A stretch of 64,000 bases of DNA from JAJRVM01 sp041752115 (GCA_041752115.1 JBGSHS010000119.1:70307-134306); one strand, 5' to 3'; shown: positions 46,644-56,457, counted from the stretch's first letter. Made by a program: numbers and translations. The notes: generated by a model from the letters alone, not told the origin.

Positions 46644-49229
46644 ATGTGTGACCAACCGCCGAGCATTGAGACCATCCTGTTGACCGCCATCGAAATCGCC
46701 GCCGCCGATCGCCAGGCGGCTTATCTGGATAGGGTCTGCAGCGGCCATGCTGGCCTGCGCGCGAGGGTCGAGAAGCTGCTCCGCGCCCATTATCGTGCCG
46801 GGAGTTTTCTGGAACAGCCGGTCGGGGGCGAGCGACCGACCGGGTTCCTGGAAGTGCTGCTCGATACCGAGCGGCTGTCGGGCGCCGCGAACAGCGAACA
46901 GAACGAGCCCTGCCTGGATTTCCTCGAACCGTGCGACGTCCCCGAGCATCTGGGAATGCTCGGACCTTACGAAGTGCTGGAGGTAATCGGACACGGCGGA
47001 ATGGGCGTGGTGTTGCGAGCCCATGATCCCCACTTGGATCGAATCGTGGCCATCAAGGCGCTTGCACCTGCATTTGCCGCGAACCCAACTGGCCGGAGGC
47101 GCTTCCTGCGCGAAGCACGGGCGGCCGCCGCAGTGTGCCATCCGCACGTGGTCATCATTCACGCCGTGGATGAGGCCAACCACACACCGTACCTGGTGAT
47201 GGAGTGCATTAACGGACAGTCGTTGCAGGAAAAAATCGATCCGCTCCGCGCGCTGCCGCTGGACGAAGTCCTCCGGATCGGCAGTCAGATCGCGGAGGGA
47301 CTCGCGGCGGCACACGAGCAAGGCCTCGTCCACCGGGACATCAAGCCCAGCAACGTGTTGCTGGAACAGCACACGCAGTGGACCAAGATCACCGACTTTG
47401 GCCTGGCCCGGGCTGTCGACGATGTCGGTATCAGTCACGCCGGACAGGTGTGTGGAACGCCGGAATTCATGTCGCCCGAACAGGCTCAAGGATGGCCCGT
47501 CGACCACCGCAGCGACCTGTTCAGTCTGGGGAGCCTGCTTCACACCATGTGCACAGGCCGCTCCCCCTTCCAGGCCGAGTCGACGTTGGCCACACTGCGC
47601 CGCGTCTGCGACGATGTGCCACCGCCTGTCCACGAACTCAACCCCACGATCCCAGAGGAACTGTCGGCGATCATCGTTCGACTACTCGCCAAGTCGCCCG
47701 ACGAGCGGTATCAAACTGCCGAAGAAGTCGTCGGCTTGCTCGGCCAACTGCTGGCCCGATTGCAGCACGAGGCCGTCGGTACTCTGCGTGTTACAGATGA
47801 TACGATTCCGGATCTACGAAAACAGACCGTGCCGGATTACCGCCTGACACGCTCACCTGCCAGTCGTTCATCACGTCGGCTGTGGGCGGGCGCCGCGTGG
47901 GGACTGCTCGCTCTCTTCACCGGACTGGCAGTGAGTGAAGTTGCCGGTTCCTCGCGACTGCTGGCGACTATCATGGAAATTGCCCAGGGGAGAGGAACAC
48001 TGACTGTGGTCAATTATGACCCGGCCGTTTCCGTTCACATCCCGGATCGGAACATCGTGCTCACCGGAGTTTCGCCCAACCCAGTCCGCCTTGTATCGGG
48101 ACAGTACCGACTGAAAGCCACCAGGCACGGGCTGCCGATTTGTCTTGACCGCGACGTGGTGAAGATTCGGCGCGGCAGCCGAGAAGTAGTCCATACGCTG
48201 TGCACATCACCCGCGTCCAATGCGGCAGCGACCACAGCCAGTATGCCTCCGCCGCGTGACGCGGCGGCCTGGAAACAGCGTCTGGCGCTCGATGCGCCTC
48301 CACCGGCCGTTGCTCCCTTTAGCGCCGTCGCGGCGAGGAAGTCGCAGGAGGCATGGGCCGACTACCTGGGCGTGCCTCTCCGGCGTGAGGTCGTCTTGAG
48401 CGAAGGCATCACCTTGACGCTGATGCTGGTTCCTCCCGGCGAGTTCCTTCGGGGCGCGCCGCAGGAGGAGATTGATCAACTGGTGCGTTGCGAGGGTGAC
48501 GAGAAGATGTGGCGCCAGCGTTTTCCGAACGAGGGACCTCAGCACCTGGTGCGCATCACCCGAGCATTCTATCTCGGTGAATTCGAGGTGACGCAGCAGC
48601 AATACGAGTGCTTGATGAAGCAGAATCCGAGCCGATTCGTCTGTGGCGACTACGGCGATCACCCGCTTACCGGAAAACCGACCGATCGGCTTCCGGTCGA
48701 CAACACGACCTGGTTTGACGCCGTTCGTTTCTGTAATGCACTGAGTCGACTGGAGCATCGTGATGCGTACTACACCCTGCAGCAAGACGAAGTGCTGCTG
48801 ACCAAGGGAGTGGGCTTTCGCCTGCCGACCGAAGCGGAGTGGGAGTATGCCTGCCGGGCCGGCAGTCTGGAGCGATACTGCTTCGGCACCGGTCGAGCCA
48901 CACTCACCGAGTACGCGTGGTTTCGAGACAATGCCATGGGAACGACTCATCCGGTGGGAGAGAAACTGCCCAACAACTTCGGGCTGTTTGACATGCACGG
49001 CAACATTTGGGAATGGTGCCAGGATCGCTGGGACGCGGCGGCATACTCTCACTCGCCCACCGATGATCCGCAGGTCACCTCGGGGGAAGCCGTGTACTTG
49101 TTCCGCGGTGGCGGGTCCTTCTTCCCCGCGGCACTCCTGCGCGCGACACACCGCGAGGGACACGAGCCGCAGTATCACAGTGCCAGCATCGGCTTCCGCG
49201 TGGCCGCCAGTGTGGCCAGCACGCAGTGA
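46644..49229 (+). CDS. Ser/Thr kinase fused to an FGE-sulfatase (formylglycine-enzyme-like) domain
   Basis: 861 residues; AAGGA precedes ATG. The kinase domain spans about 107-375 with glycine loop GHGGMG, Lys138, HRDIKPSN (230-237), DFG (251-253) and SPEQ in the activation segment. One transmembrane helix follows (about 410-430), and a PEGA-like stretch (VVNYDPAVSVHIPDRNIVLTG) at about 455-500. The outer C-terminal part (about 585-861) is an FGE-sulfatase/C-type-lectin-like fold: MLVPPGEFLRG, EVTQQQYECLM, GFRLPTEAEWEYACRAG, NIWEWCQDRW and ending ASIGFRVAAS. It probably senses an outside ligand and signals to the ECF sigma factor encoded 81 bases upstream. Confidence 0.9.
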   Translation: MCDQPPSIETILLTAIEIAAADRQAAYLDRVCSGHAGLRARVEKLLRAHYRAGSFLEQPVGGERPTGFLEVLLDTERLSGAANSEQNEPCLDFLEPCDVPEHLGMLGPYEVLEVIGHGGMGVVLRAHDPHLDRIVAIKALAPAFAANPTGRRRFLREARAAAAVCHPHVVIIHAVDEANHTPYLVMECINGQSLQEKIDPLRALPLDEVLRIGSQIAEGLAAAHEQGLVHRDIKPSNVLLEQHTQWTKITDFGLARAVDDVGISHAGQVCGTPEFMSPEQAQGWPVDHRSDLFSLGSLLHTMCTGRSPFQAESTLATLRRVCDDVPPPVHELNPTIPEELSAIIVRLLAKSPDERYQTAEEVVGLLGQLLARLQHEAVGTLRVTDDTIPDLRKQTVPDYRLTRSPASRSSRRLWAGAAWGLLALFTGLAVSEVAGSSRLLATIMEIAQGRGTLTVVNYDPAVSVHIPDRNIVLTGVSPNPVRLVSGQYRLKATRHGLPICLDRDVVKIRRGSREVVHTLCTSPASNAAATTASMPPPRDAAAWKQRLALDAPPPAVAPFSAVAARKSQEAWADYLGVPLRREVVLSEGITLTLMLVPPGEFLRGAPQEEIDQLVRCEGDEKMWRQRFPNEGPQHLVRITRAFYLGEFEVTQQQYECLMKQNPSRFVCGDYGDHPLTGKPTDRLPVDNTTWFDAVRFCNALSRLEHRDAYYTLQQDEVLLTKGVGFRLPTEAEWEYACRAGSLERYCFGTGRATLTEYAWFRDNAMGTTHPVGEKLPNNFGLFDMHGNIWEWCQDRWDAAAYSHSPTDDPQVTSGEAVYLFRGGGSFFPAALLRATHREGHEPQYHSASIGFRVAASVASTQ

Positions 49230-49401
49230 CCACATGATGCCACTACAGGCACTGCGAAACGCACCCAGGCAACTGGCCGCCACATCCTCTTCGGTTCGCC
49301 GGCTCCTGCTGTCGGATGCCTGTTTGCGCCATTGATGAGAAGCTGCGGTGGCTGGGAGCGAAGCATCATGAGGCCTCCATGCCCATTTCAAGGTGTCGTG
49401 C

Positions 49402-49462
49402 TGTACGCCCAAGAGTTCTGCGGGGCCGAGCAGTCCCGACTCCTGTAGCGCGGAGTTCTTCC
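49402..49462. repeat. Second copy of the 64-bp dispersed repeat
   Basis: Pairs with 25896-25959; shared core AGCAGTCCCGACTCCTGTA. Confidence 0.65.
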
Positions 49463-49716
49463 TAAATACTCGGTACGTGGCCAACGTGTGCCGACCGGCA
49501 GGGCTGGGCTGGCCTTCCAGCAGCCATTTCGGTCAACTCGTGAGCTGACCCTCCGGACTGCCCTGCGAATCGTTCGCCAACTGCTCATCGCCCATTCCAG
49601 CAGAACATGGACAACTTCAGTTGCACGATGGAGGAACTGGGCCGCTCCCTCGCCAATCCATCACAACATCACGCAGGCGGTCTGATATATTGTCGCGTAA
49701 CCGTTCACAGTCCGCT

Positions 49717-49774
49717 AAAGTCGCCTTTCGCTCCGCGAAAGTAGCGATTCTTTCGCGGAGCGAAAGGCGACTTT
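49717..49774. repeat. REP-like palindrome, perfect 25-bp arms
   Basis: Arms 49717-49741 and 49750-49774 are perfect inverted copies around an eight-base centre. Same sequence family as 16661-16821, but here the two arms are adjacent. Confidence 0.85.
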
Positions 49775-50293
49775 CTGGGCCAACTCGCGGCCAATTCAAC
49801 GCCGGTCTGCGAACGGTTATGTTGTCGCCAGCCGGGGCGGACGATATCATGGACGAGCTGTCGATTTCCGCTCGGCGTCGAGGTGGATGCGAGCGCAGCA
49901 TGACGTTGAGCCCTGCAACGTGCCATGACGACATCTGCACCCGATCTCAGCTCCTGGCAGGAGAAATGGACGAGTTTTCCAGCACGCACCGGTCGCGTGG
50001 CGAGCAGCTTACTCTGCCCGACGGGCTGGTAGCCTGGGAACTCACCACGTACCACGGTTCGCCCAGCGACGATCTGAAGCATCGCCTCACCGTTCGATGA
50101 CAGCCACGAACAGCGTCCGCCCAGCGACCTCATCGGTCGCGAGCAGGACCGGTGGCCAAGAGACCCGAGATGACCCAGAACGCCGTCTAACAGGAACACC
50201 ATTTGTGCGGGCCTTCGAGAAGATCCACCAACACTGCAGCATCCTGGCCGCCGGGGCTCACCGCACCACCACGCAGTTTTCGGAGGCCAGGCA

Positions 50294-51541
50294 GTGAAGG
50301 CGCTGACCGGATTGCTCAACCAGTACGTCGTACCGCCGCTGACTGTGCTGAGCGCGAACAGCTACCTGTCCGCTATCCGAGCCGGCATGGTGTCGATCGT
50401 GCCGCTGACCATCATCGGCGGGCTCTTCATGGTCGTCGCCTTCCTGCCGGTCAACGGCTGGGAGGCATTCGTCGAGCCTTACCTTCCGTTGCTGCAGATC
50501 CCGGTCACGGCCACGTTCGGCCTGCTGGCTGTGTTCGTCTGTTTTGCCATCGCATATGACTTCGGCACCCAGCTGAAACAGGAAGCGGTCGTCAGCGCCA
50601 GCATGGCCACGCTCGTCTTCCTGATGATCCAACTCAAGCTCGATGATCAGACACTTTCCATGGAGGGACTGGGATCCCAGGGCCTGTTTACGGCGATCCT
50701 CGTCGCACTCGTAAGTGTGCGGGTGCAGAAGTTCTTCACCGACCAGAACTTGGTCATCCGGCTGCCGAGCAACGTGCCGTCGGTCGTCTATGAGTCGTTT
50801 CTGTCGCTGGTGCCGATGGCCTTTCTCGTTACGGTCTTCTGGCTCATCCGATTCGTGGTCGGGCTGGACATCAATCAGTTGCTGCAGTCGCTGTTCACGC
50901 CGCTGCTGTTCGCGCTCAACACGCTACCTGGCATCCTCGTGTATGCGTTTCTCGTGACGATGCTCTGGTCCATCGGCATCAATGGCGACAACACGCTGGA
51001 CGCCATCGTCGCACCGATCTTTCTGCAGTATCTGGCGGCGAACGTGGAGGCGGCGACGCTGGGTCAACCGCTGCCATACGTGACGGCGCTCGGCTTCTTC
51101 ACCAGCTTCGTGAATGTGGGGGGGACCGGCGCCACGATCGCGCTCGCGCTGGTCATGTGGAACTCGGCCGAACCCGGCTATCGTAAGATCAGCCGCGTGT
51201 CGCTCCCGACGCAGGTCTTTGGCATCAACGAACCGATCTTCTTCGGTTTCCCCATTGTGCTCAACCCGATCTTCATGATTCCCTACGTCGCCAACGCGAT
51301 GATTCTCACCACCGGCTCGTTTCTGCTGATGCACTGGGGTTTGATCCAGAAGCCGTTTGTCGGGGTCCCCTGGACGACACCACCCATCATCGGACATTAC
51401 CTCGTTTCCGGTGGTGATTGGCGTGCGGCCGTGTGGGGAGTAGCATCGATTGCGATCGCGATGGCCGTGTACTATCCCTTCGCCAAAGTCGCCGAACGTC
51501 AGCGCCTGCAGGCCGAAGCCACACTCGCCGGAAAAGACTAA
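50294..51541 (+). CDS. Orphan PTS permease EIIC (lactose/cellobiose family)
   Basis: 415 residues, the usual EIIC length, starting at GTG 50294 with GGAGG seven bases upstream. It has about ten hydrophobic segments and family signatures such as IVPLTIIGGLFMVVAFLP, MLWSIGINGDNTLDAIVAP and VFGINEPIFFGFPIVLNPIFM, the sugar-binding part of CelB/LacE-type permeases. EIIC moves a beta-glucoside or related sugar across the inner membrane while EIIB phosphorylates it. No EIIA, EIIB, EI or HPr gene lies in this window, so it either borrows partners from elsewhere or works without phosphorylation. Confidence 0.88.
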   Translation: MKALTGLLNQYVVPPLTVLSANSYLSAIRAGMVSIVPLTIIGGLFMVVAFLPVNGWEAFVEPYLPLLQIPVTATFGLLAVFVCFAIAYDFGTQLKQEAVVSASMATLVFLMIQLKLDDQTLSMEGLGSQGLFTAILVALVSVRVQKFFTDQNLVIRLPSNVPSVVYESFLSLVPMAFLVTVFWLIRFVVGLDINQLLQSLFTPLLFALNTLPGILVYAFLVTMLWSIGINGDNTLDAIVAPIFLQYLAANVEAATLGQPLPYVTALGFFTSFVNVGGTGATIALALVMWNSAEPGYRKISRVSLPTQVFGINEPIFFGFPIVLNPIFMIPYVANAMILTTGSFLLMHWGLIQKPFVGVPWTTPPIIGHYLVSGGDWRAAVWGVASIAIAMAVYYPFAKVAERQRLQAEATLAGKD

Positions 51542-51583
51542 CAGCTGCTCTGCGATCGAAATGACCTGGCGGCCGATTTGTGC

Positions 51584-51600
51584 CACTGGCTTTGCCAGTG
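51584..51600. repeat. CACTGGC-NNN-GCCAGTG palindrome
   Basis: Seven-base stem and three-base loop, 43 bases past the EIIC stop, so it may act as a terminator. Same family as 45608-45730. The rest of the gap 51542-51979 is without a gene. Confidence 0.7.
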
Positions 51601-51979
51601 CTGAAGCGGGAACCAGGCAGGCGAAATCCGGATCGCCTTGCGATACGCGATCCGACGTCGTGCAGGAGACAGCTCTGTGCCGAGCGCACGAGATTCCGCG
51701 GCCAGGAGCGTGGGTACCGCGGCTAACGGGTCCGCAGGCGGCAGGACGAAACCCCACATCGGGTCCACTGGAGCGGCCAATCACGCGGGTTCTGCCATCG
51801 AAGTTGGCTGGCGGTCACTCAGTGACAGCCATCGGCCGAAGTATGGAAGACAGTCGCCTGGAAAATGTGGTAATCTGAAAGCAAGGCTATGACGACAGCA
51901 AGCGTTCTCGTCAAGCACGTTCGGCACCGCGATCATCCCGTCACAAGTGAAATCGGTCTCCTCCAGGAACAGCGATATT

Positions 51980-52342
51980 ATGGCAAAGCATCGGATCTAT
52001 ACCACGAGTTTCGCGAGCGTCTATCCCCACCTGGTTGCCAAGGCAGAGAAGAAAGGACGGACCAAAGCCGAAGTCGATGAGATCATCCGTTGGCTCACAG
52101 GCTACACTCAACGTGCACTGGAAAAACAACTGAAGAACGACACGGACGTCGAAACGTTCTTTGCGGACGCCCCGAAGCCGAATCCTTCACGGTCCTTGAT
52201 CAAGGGGGTAGTCTGCGGTGTCCGAGTTGAGGAAATTGAAGAACCGACGATGCGGGAGATCCGTTATCTGGACAAAATGATCGACGAGCTGGCCAAGGGA
52301 AAGACCATGGAGAAGATCCTGCGGAAACCGGCAGACGCTTAA
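51980..52342 (+). CDS. DUF2200 family protein
   Basis: 120 residues, family length. The start AKHRIYTTSFASVYPHLVAKAEKKGRTKAEVDEIIRWLTGY is the DUF2200 signature. ATG 51980 is preferred over the open frame from 51947 because AGGA (51965-51968) is suitably spaced and the family starts here. It is small, basic and cytoplasmic; function unknown. Confidence 0.85.
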   Translation: MAKHRIYTTSFASVYPHLVAKAEKKGRTKAEVDEIIRWLTGYTQRALEKQLKNDTDVETFFADAPKPNPSRSLIKGVVCGVRVEEIEEPTMREIRYLDKMIDELAKGKTMEKILRKPADA

Positions 52343-52852
52343 TGCCAGAAGCGAAAATGATTTCTGCGAAGGCATACACAGCGTTCATGCAACAAGTTGG
52401 CCCTGGATCGATATCCTAGGCGCACCTGGCACGCGGAGCAGGGGGATAGACCCGTTGACTACCAGAGTAGCTCGGTGTGTCGCCTGCCGATGCTCCGGTA
52501 CTGCGACTTCAGGGCGTCCGGCAAGAGCGAGGTTTCGATGCAGTGGGGAGAAGACTTCAGGACGTTTTCCTCTTCGATGGTACCAACCACACTCGTCCGC
52601 TGAGTTACACCAGCCCGCTGACGTCGCTGTCTCTCACGCAATCGCAGAGACAGGGAGATGCTCGAGAATGAGATTTACAGACCATCGGGGATTGTGAACG
52701 ACAAAGTCTGCCGGTTGCTCTGTGTCTCTGTGAAACGAGAATGATCCCACGTGAGCGTTGCGCGCGAGCGGGCGGCAACGCCCGACCTAGAACCAGTGAC
52801 ACAAGGGCCCGCCGTGTGAACGTTAGTGACGAAACGGTAAAGGTGTACGACC
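52343..52852. other. Intergenic gap with a degenerate inverted repeat
   Basis: No gene seen. A stretch at about 52628-52738 has CGCAGAGACAGGGAG on one side and CTCTGTGTCTCTGTG on the other, a loose inverted pair similar to 62288-62391. Confidence 0.4.
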
Positions 52853-53365
52853 GTGAACGGGAAGAAGTACTTCAAGCTCACACCGGGGGACCTTCGTGAA
52901 CATCCCATCTGGGTCCTCGCGATGGACGTAGCGACATTCAGCGATGTGCAAGATGAAGACTGGGACGACGATACGGGCCTGGTTGTCCCGCTGCCGAGCG
53001 ACCCTGAGCTCGTCGACCAACTGTTCGATAACTGCATCTGCTATGCCCGAGCCCGCTTCGTTGCGGCTAACGGCCGATCGTTTGTCGGCCTGATGAAATG
53101 CTGGGGTGGTGAGGAAATCTCGGGGACCCACCCCACAATTGTCACCGACGGAGGTCAAGTCGATTTCTATTGGGGAATCGCCAAGCTTTCCGCCGAGCAG
53201 GTCGCCATCGAATATGAGCGTCTGGAGACGTCGCCTGACGATTTGTTCCCGCTGACATATCAGCCGGACGTTTCACTGCCGGACGGCCCGCCCGGTGGAA
53301 TCCTCGAGGGCTTCTATTACCGGGTTTCGCGGGGTAGCGACGAAGAGATCAAGTTCGTCCGCTGA
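52853..53365 (+). CDS. Conserved-looking acidic protein, unknown function
   Basis: 170 residues from GTG 52853 with AAGGTG upstream. No signal peptide or membrane segment. The sequence is protein-like throughout (LREHPIWVLAMDVATFSDVQ, DEDWDDDTGLVVPLPSD, GGQVDFYWGI, GGILEGFYYR), acidic, with features seen in small immunity-type or housekeeping hypothetical proteins, but I do not recognise a family. It converges with the DUF4091 gene, whose end is 25 bases away. Confidence 0.6.
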   Translation: MNGKKYFKLTPGDLREHPIWVLAMDVATFSDVQDEDWDDDTGLVVPLPSDPELVDQLFDNCICYARARFVAANGRSFVGLMKCWGGEEISGTHPTIVTDGGQVDFYWGIAKLSAEQVAIEYERLETSPDDLFPLTYQPDVSLPDGPPGGILEGFYYRVSRGSDEEIKFVR

Positions 53366-53390
53366 GAGGCGTTGGGACGAGGAACTCGGC

Positions 53391-55127
53391 TCAAGGCGCC
53401 AGTTCGGCGGGTGCAATCCCCGCGCCCTCGATGGCACGTGCCAATCGCGCGCGCCAGCCGTAGATCACGGCCGGGTCGGACGTGTATTCGGTCATGCTCT
53501 TGGCCACCTGCTCCGGTACGACCAGCGCCTGTCGGGCTTCTGACAGCCACGCGTCCTGTTGGGCACTGCGATGGTCCAAGGACTCGATTTGTCCCACGAG
53601 CGATTCCAGCACTCGCACGTAGGCATAGTCCTCCAGTCCGTCGCGAAAGTTCTCCAAGCGGATCGTCGCCAGCGGCGAACCGCCGGGCCCCACGCAGGTC
53701 CAGGAACCGTCACCATAATACGTCGTCCAGCTGCGAGGGTCCCAGTCGGTGAACGGACCCGAGGTAATTGGTCGCTGCGAGTTCCAGATGCTGATCTGAT
53801 AGTAGAGGAACCCATCAGGACGGTACTTCGCGGTTTGCGCGCCCATCAGCACGCGGCCGTCAATCGCCGGATACTCGACGAACATGTTCGCATGCGGATG
53901 GTGAGGACCGCAACAGATGTACCACCAGACCTGCTTACCGGCCGATCGCGCCAAAGCAGCCAGTTGCTGATCGAATCGAGGGGTGAGCGGGCAGAAGGCG
54001 TCCATCGACTTAATGACCGAATCGGTGCCGAAACTGTGGTCGTAGGTGGTGGTCATGACCAGCGCGCCTGGACACGCCTGCTTGAACTCGGCTGCCGCGC
54101 GTTCCACACCGGGAAACTGATCCGCCGGATGTTCATCGCAGCCGTAGATGTAGGCGTGTTCCAATAGCCCCAACGACTTGGCCTTTTCATAAGCGTCTTT
54201 GATCCGCACCAGCGTGGTTCTCTTCCACTCATTGGCCGCCTCCGGCGTGTCGCCCAGGATGCCGTAGTAGCCAAGGTTGAACATCCCGAGTTGTCCGCGT
54301 TCGTTCAGCCGCTGCAGGATTTCGAAGTCGGGCGTCCAGCCCTCCTGGCCGTACAGACTATCGTAGGTCAGGTAGTAGTCCGCCAGGAAGTCCCCCCATG
54401 CCAACCGCTGCTCGCGCCAAAGATTGACAGGATAGTCCGCCGACTGCCGCCACTCGGCTTGCTCCTTCTGCGATTGCTCTGTCGGATAGTCATGCGGTGA
54501 GAACGTAACCGCCAGCGGCAGCGGAGTTCGGATCGGCACGGCAAACGAATACACTTCAACAGCAAGCTGCAACGTCGCGAGCTGCTCTTCACCCGCCAGG
54601 ACGGCGAGAGTGCCCGTATACTTCCCCGGCGGCTGGTCACGTGGTGCACGCACGCGAACCCAGAAGGCCTGCACGTCGCCCGCCGCGATGTCAGCGTCTG
54701 ACAGGAAGTCGAGGATTGGGTCGGGCCACCAGCCGACCTGCGACGAACCGTAAGGGGGAACCGCCTGGGTCTGGACATATCCGACCGGCACCGCCGCGAT
54801 GTTCGTCGCCGCAAACGATCCTCCTCCATCCCCTCGCAAATCACTCACGTGGATATGCACGCCGCTGAGCGGCTGGGTGCGCGACAGCACCAGGATCTGA
54901 AAACTCTCCTTCTCGTTGCGTGCCAGGGATACTGTCACCTCGCGGGCTGGCTGCACCTCAGGTGCGCCGGCACGCGGCAGGACCTTCTCCATTGATGTGG
55001 CGACTCCCACGACCACATCGTCGGGAGCGCCGTCCGCCCACGGACCGCTCGCGCGCACGTCGCTGGTACCGAGCAACATCGCCAGCCAAACAGGCGTCAT
55101 GACCAGCCACATACTACGGTAATTCAT
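53391..55127 (-). CDS. Secreted DUF4091 glycoside-hydrolase-like protein
   Basis: 578 residues; AGGAG lies seven bases before ATG and a signal peptide follows (MWLVMTPVWLAMLLGTSDVRA). The N-terminal part (about 35-190) is beta-rich (VSLARNEKESFQILVLSR), the middle a barrel-like region (DFEILQRLNERGQLGMFNLGYYG, HAYIYGCDEHP) and the C-terminus is DUF4091 (YYQISIWNSQRP...TIRLENFRDGLEDYAYVRVLE). DUF4091 proteins are exported and occur with polysaccharide-degradation genes; the reaction is not established. Asp and Glu in IYGCDE are candidate active residues. Confidence 0.83.
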   Translation of the reverse strand: MNYRSMWLVMTPVWLAMLLGTSDVRASGPWADGAPDDVVVGVATSMEKVLPRAGAPEVQPAREVTVSLARNEKESFQILVLSRTQPLSGVHIHVSDLRGDGGGSFAATNIAAVPVGYVQTQAVPPYGSSQVGWWPDPILDFLSDADIAAGDVQAFWVRVRAPRDQPPGKYTGTLAVLAGEEQLATLQLAVEVYSFAVPIRTPLPLAVTFSPHDYPTEQSQKEQAEWRQSADYPVNLWREQRLAWGDFLADYYLTYDSLYGQEGWTPDFEILQRLNERGQLGMFNLGYYGILGDTPEAANEWKRTTLVRIKDAYEKAKSLGLLEHAYIYGCDEHPADQFPGVERAAAEFKQACPGALVMTTTYDHSFGTDSVIKSMDAFCPLTPRFDQQLAALARSAGKQVWWYICCGPHHPHANMFVEYPAIDGRVLMGAQTAKYRPDGFLYYQISIWNSQRPITSGPFTDWDPRSWTTYYGDGSWTCVGPGGSPLATIRLENFRDGLEDYAYVRVLESLVGQIESLDHRSAQQDAWLSEARQALVVPEQVAKSMTEYTSDPAVIYGWRARLARAIEGAGIAPAELAP

Positions 55128-55367
55128 CGCGATTCTCCTGGATGTTCAGCAGCCCCTTGCGACTTTTCAAAGTGGTTATTGCACCATTCTCCCCGAGTCG
55201 CACGTGCAAGACAATCAGAGGACCTCGTCTCAAGACCCTTGTACGGGCCGGTTGCTACCCCACTTGTCGGAAGGAGTATCCGCGAAGAACGTCATTCTCC
55301 GTACCGTGGGTTCGGCGGGCATCGTCCATGAGACGGCACGACTCCAGTTCGAAAGCGAAGTGGCTTG

Positions 55368-55477
55368 TGCCGCAGCGACGTTCGCGACAAGCCGCCAGCA
55401 TTTGACGCGCCGACACTTCAGCCTTATATTCCGGGCTGCTACTATGCCGCCGGATCGGCCCGTGCAACGAATTCGCA
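55368..55477 (-). repeat. 110-bp dispersed repeat, copy 1
   Basis: Matches 60650-60766 at roughly 75-80 percent (shared TTTGACGCGCCG, CACTTCAGCCTT, CGGATCG). It lies in the 425-base gap 55128-55552, which otherwise has no gene. Confidence 0.55.
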
Positions 55478-55552
55478 CGGCGCATACCCGGCGGCAGAAC
55501 TACGGGTTCGTCAGTTGGGTCATCACAGAAGAGTAGATACAGGGCGTCACGC

Positions 55553-56212
55553 ATGCTCACTTTCTTTCACGGACACTCGAAAGCACGAACATCTGGTGGA
55601 CGGAAGCAAGGGTCAGTTGCACATCTACTATGGTCAATTCAGCTGGTCCTGTTGACCATGTTAACGGCCGCTTGCACTCCTGCTCCGTCATCGATGTCGC
55701 CCGAAGGGAAAGCCACCACAGAGACAGCGACTTCGCCCCGTCCGGAAATGCAAGAAATGGCTGGGGCATGGCGTTATCCTGATGGTGGCAGGATCAGTTT
55801 TTCCGACGACGGAAAGTTTACATCTACAACTCATGGTGGTTTCGAGGACAACGGCACCTGTAAGATCGTTGATTCAAGCCAACAAGAGAACCTTTTCGTC
55901 ATGAGGTCCTCGAAATTGCGATCAGAGATTGGAGTCAAGCAGGTCATTATCACGCCGGGACTTGTGAAGCTGACCTACGTTGATTACCCGCCGAGCGACG
56001 GACCCACAACATTTCTTGGGACGTGGCCACCAGCTCACTTCTTGGTTCGCGCCGACAGTAACGGTGAGTTTTCCGAAGAACTGGTCCAACTCGCCGGGCG
56101 GTTACAGGAACTGCTCGAGAGACATTCCCAACCACCAATACAGTTCATTTCACCCGACGCCGATGGCAGCAACCCTTGGCTCGCTCTTCCGCCTGATGAT
56201 TCGGCGAAATGA
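55553..56212 (+). CDS. Probable lipoprotein, unknown function
   Basis: 219 residues. A hydrophobic segment (LLWSIQLVLLTMLTAAC) ends in a lipobox-like LTAAC at Cys41, followed by a Ser/Pro/Thr-rich linker, so membrane anchoring by a lipid is likely. The N-terminal region before the hydrophobic part is long and the ribosome site is weak, so the true start is uncertain. The mature part (GAWRYPDGGRISFSDDGKFTSTTHG...) looks like a lipocalin-like beta domain. It ends 245 bases before the convergent glycosidase-like gene. Confidence 0.55.
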   Translation: MLTFFHGHSKARTSGGRKQGSVAHLLWSIQLVLLTMLTAACTPAPSSMSPEGKATTETATSPRPEMQEMAGAWRYPDGGRISFSDDGKFTSTTHGGFEDNGTCKIVDSSQQENLFVMRSSKLRSEIGVKQVIITPGLVKLTYVDYPPSDGPTTFLGTWPPAHFLVRADSNGEFSEELVQLAGRLQELLERHSQPPIQFISPDADGSNPWLALPPDDSAK

Positions 56213-56327
56213 ACCGGCGTGAGGGTCCGCACGCACGTAATCCAACTTATCGGCGCTCAGGGACGCGACGAAGCCGTTCGGAATCCGGTGTCCAGCAAGC
56301 AGCCAACATACCCTGACGAATCGGGGA

Positions 56328-56362
56328 GCTGGGTGGCACTGGCATCGCCAGTGCCACCCAGC
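56328..56362. terminator. Perfect 16-bp-stem palindrome between convergent genes
   Basis: Arms 56328-56343 and 56347-56362 with a three-base loop, belonging to the CACTGGC-NNN-GCCAGTG family. It lies between two genes that converge (ends at 56212 and 56458), so it could terminate both. Confidence 0.6.
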
Positions 56363-56457
56363 CGTCGTGGATGTCGCGCCGCCGGTCAAGCAACTATCCA
56401 CTTTGTCGCGATCTTCATCTTCGATCGTGAGTTTCGCTCGGACTGTTCAACCGCCTG

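Larger units (their letters stand above)
49230..50293. other. 1.06-kb intergenic region with two repeats, no gene
   Basis: Open frames on both strands here overlap each other and have compositions unlike proteins. The recognisable content is the 64-bp repeat (49402-49462) and the REP-like palindrome (49717-49774). GGAGG at about 50282 is the ribosome site of the EIIC gene. Confidence 0.55.

Noticed and set aside
49621..50319. Opposing frames of 159 (+) and 204 (-) codons in the gap before EIIC
   Set aside because: They run through the REP palindrome (giving the repeated FAPRK...FRGAKGD peptide), lack ribosome sites and overlap each other.
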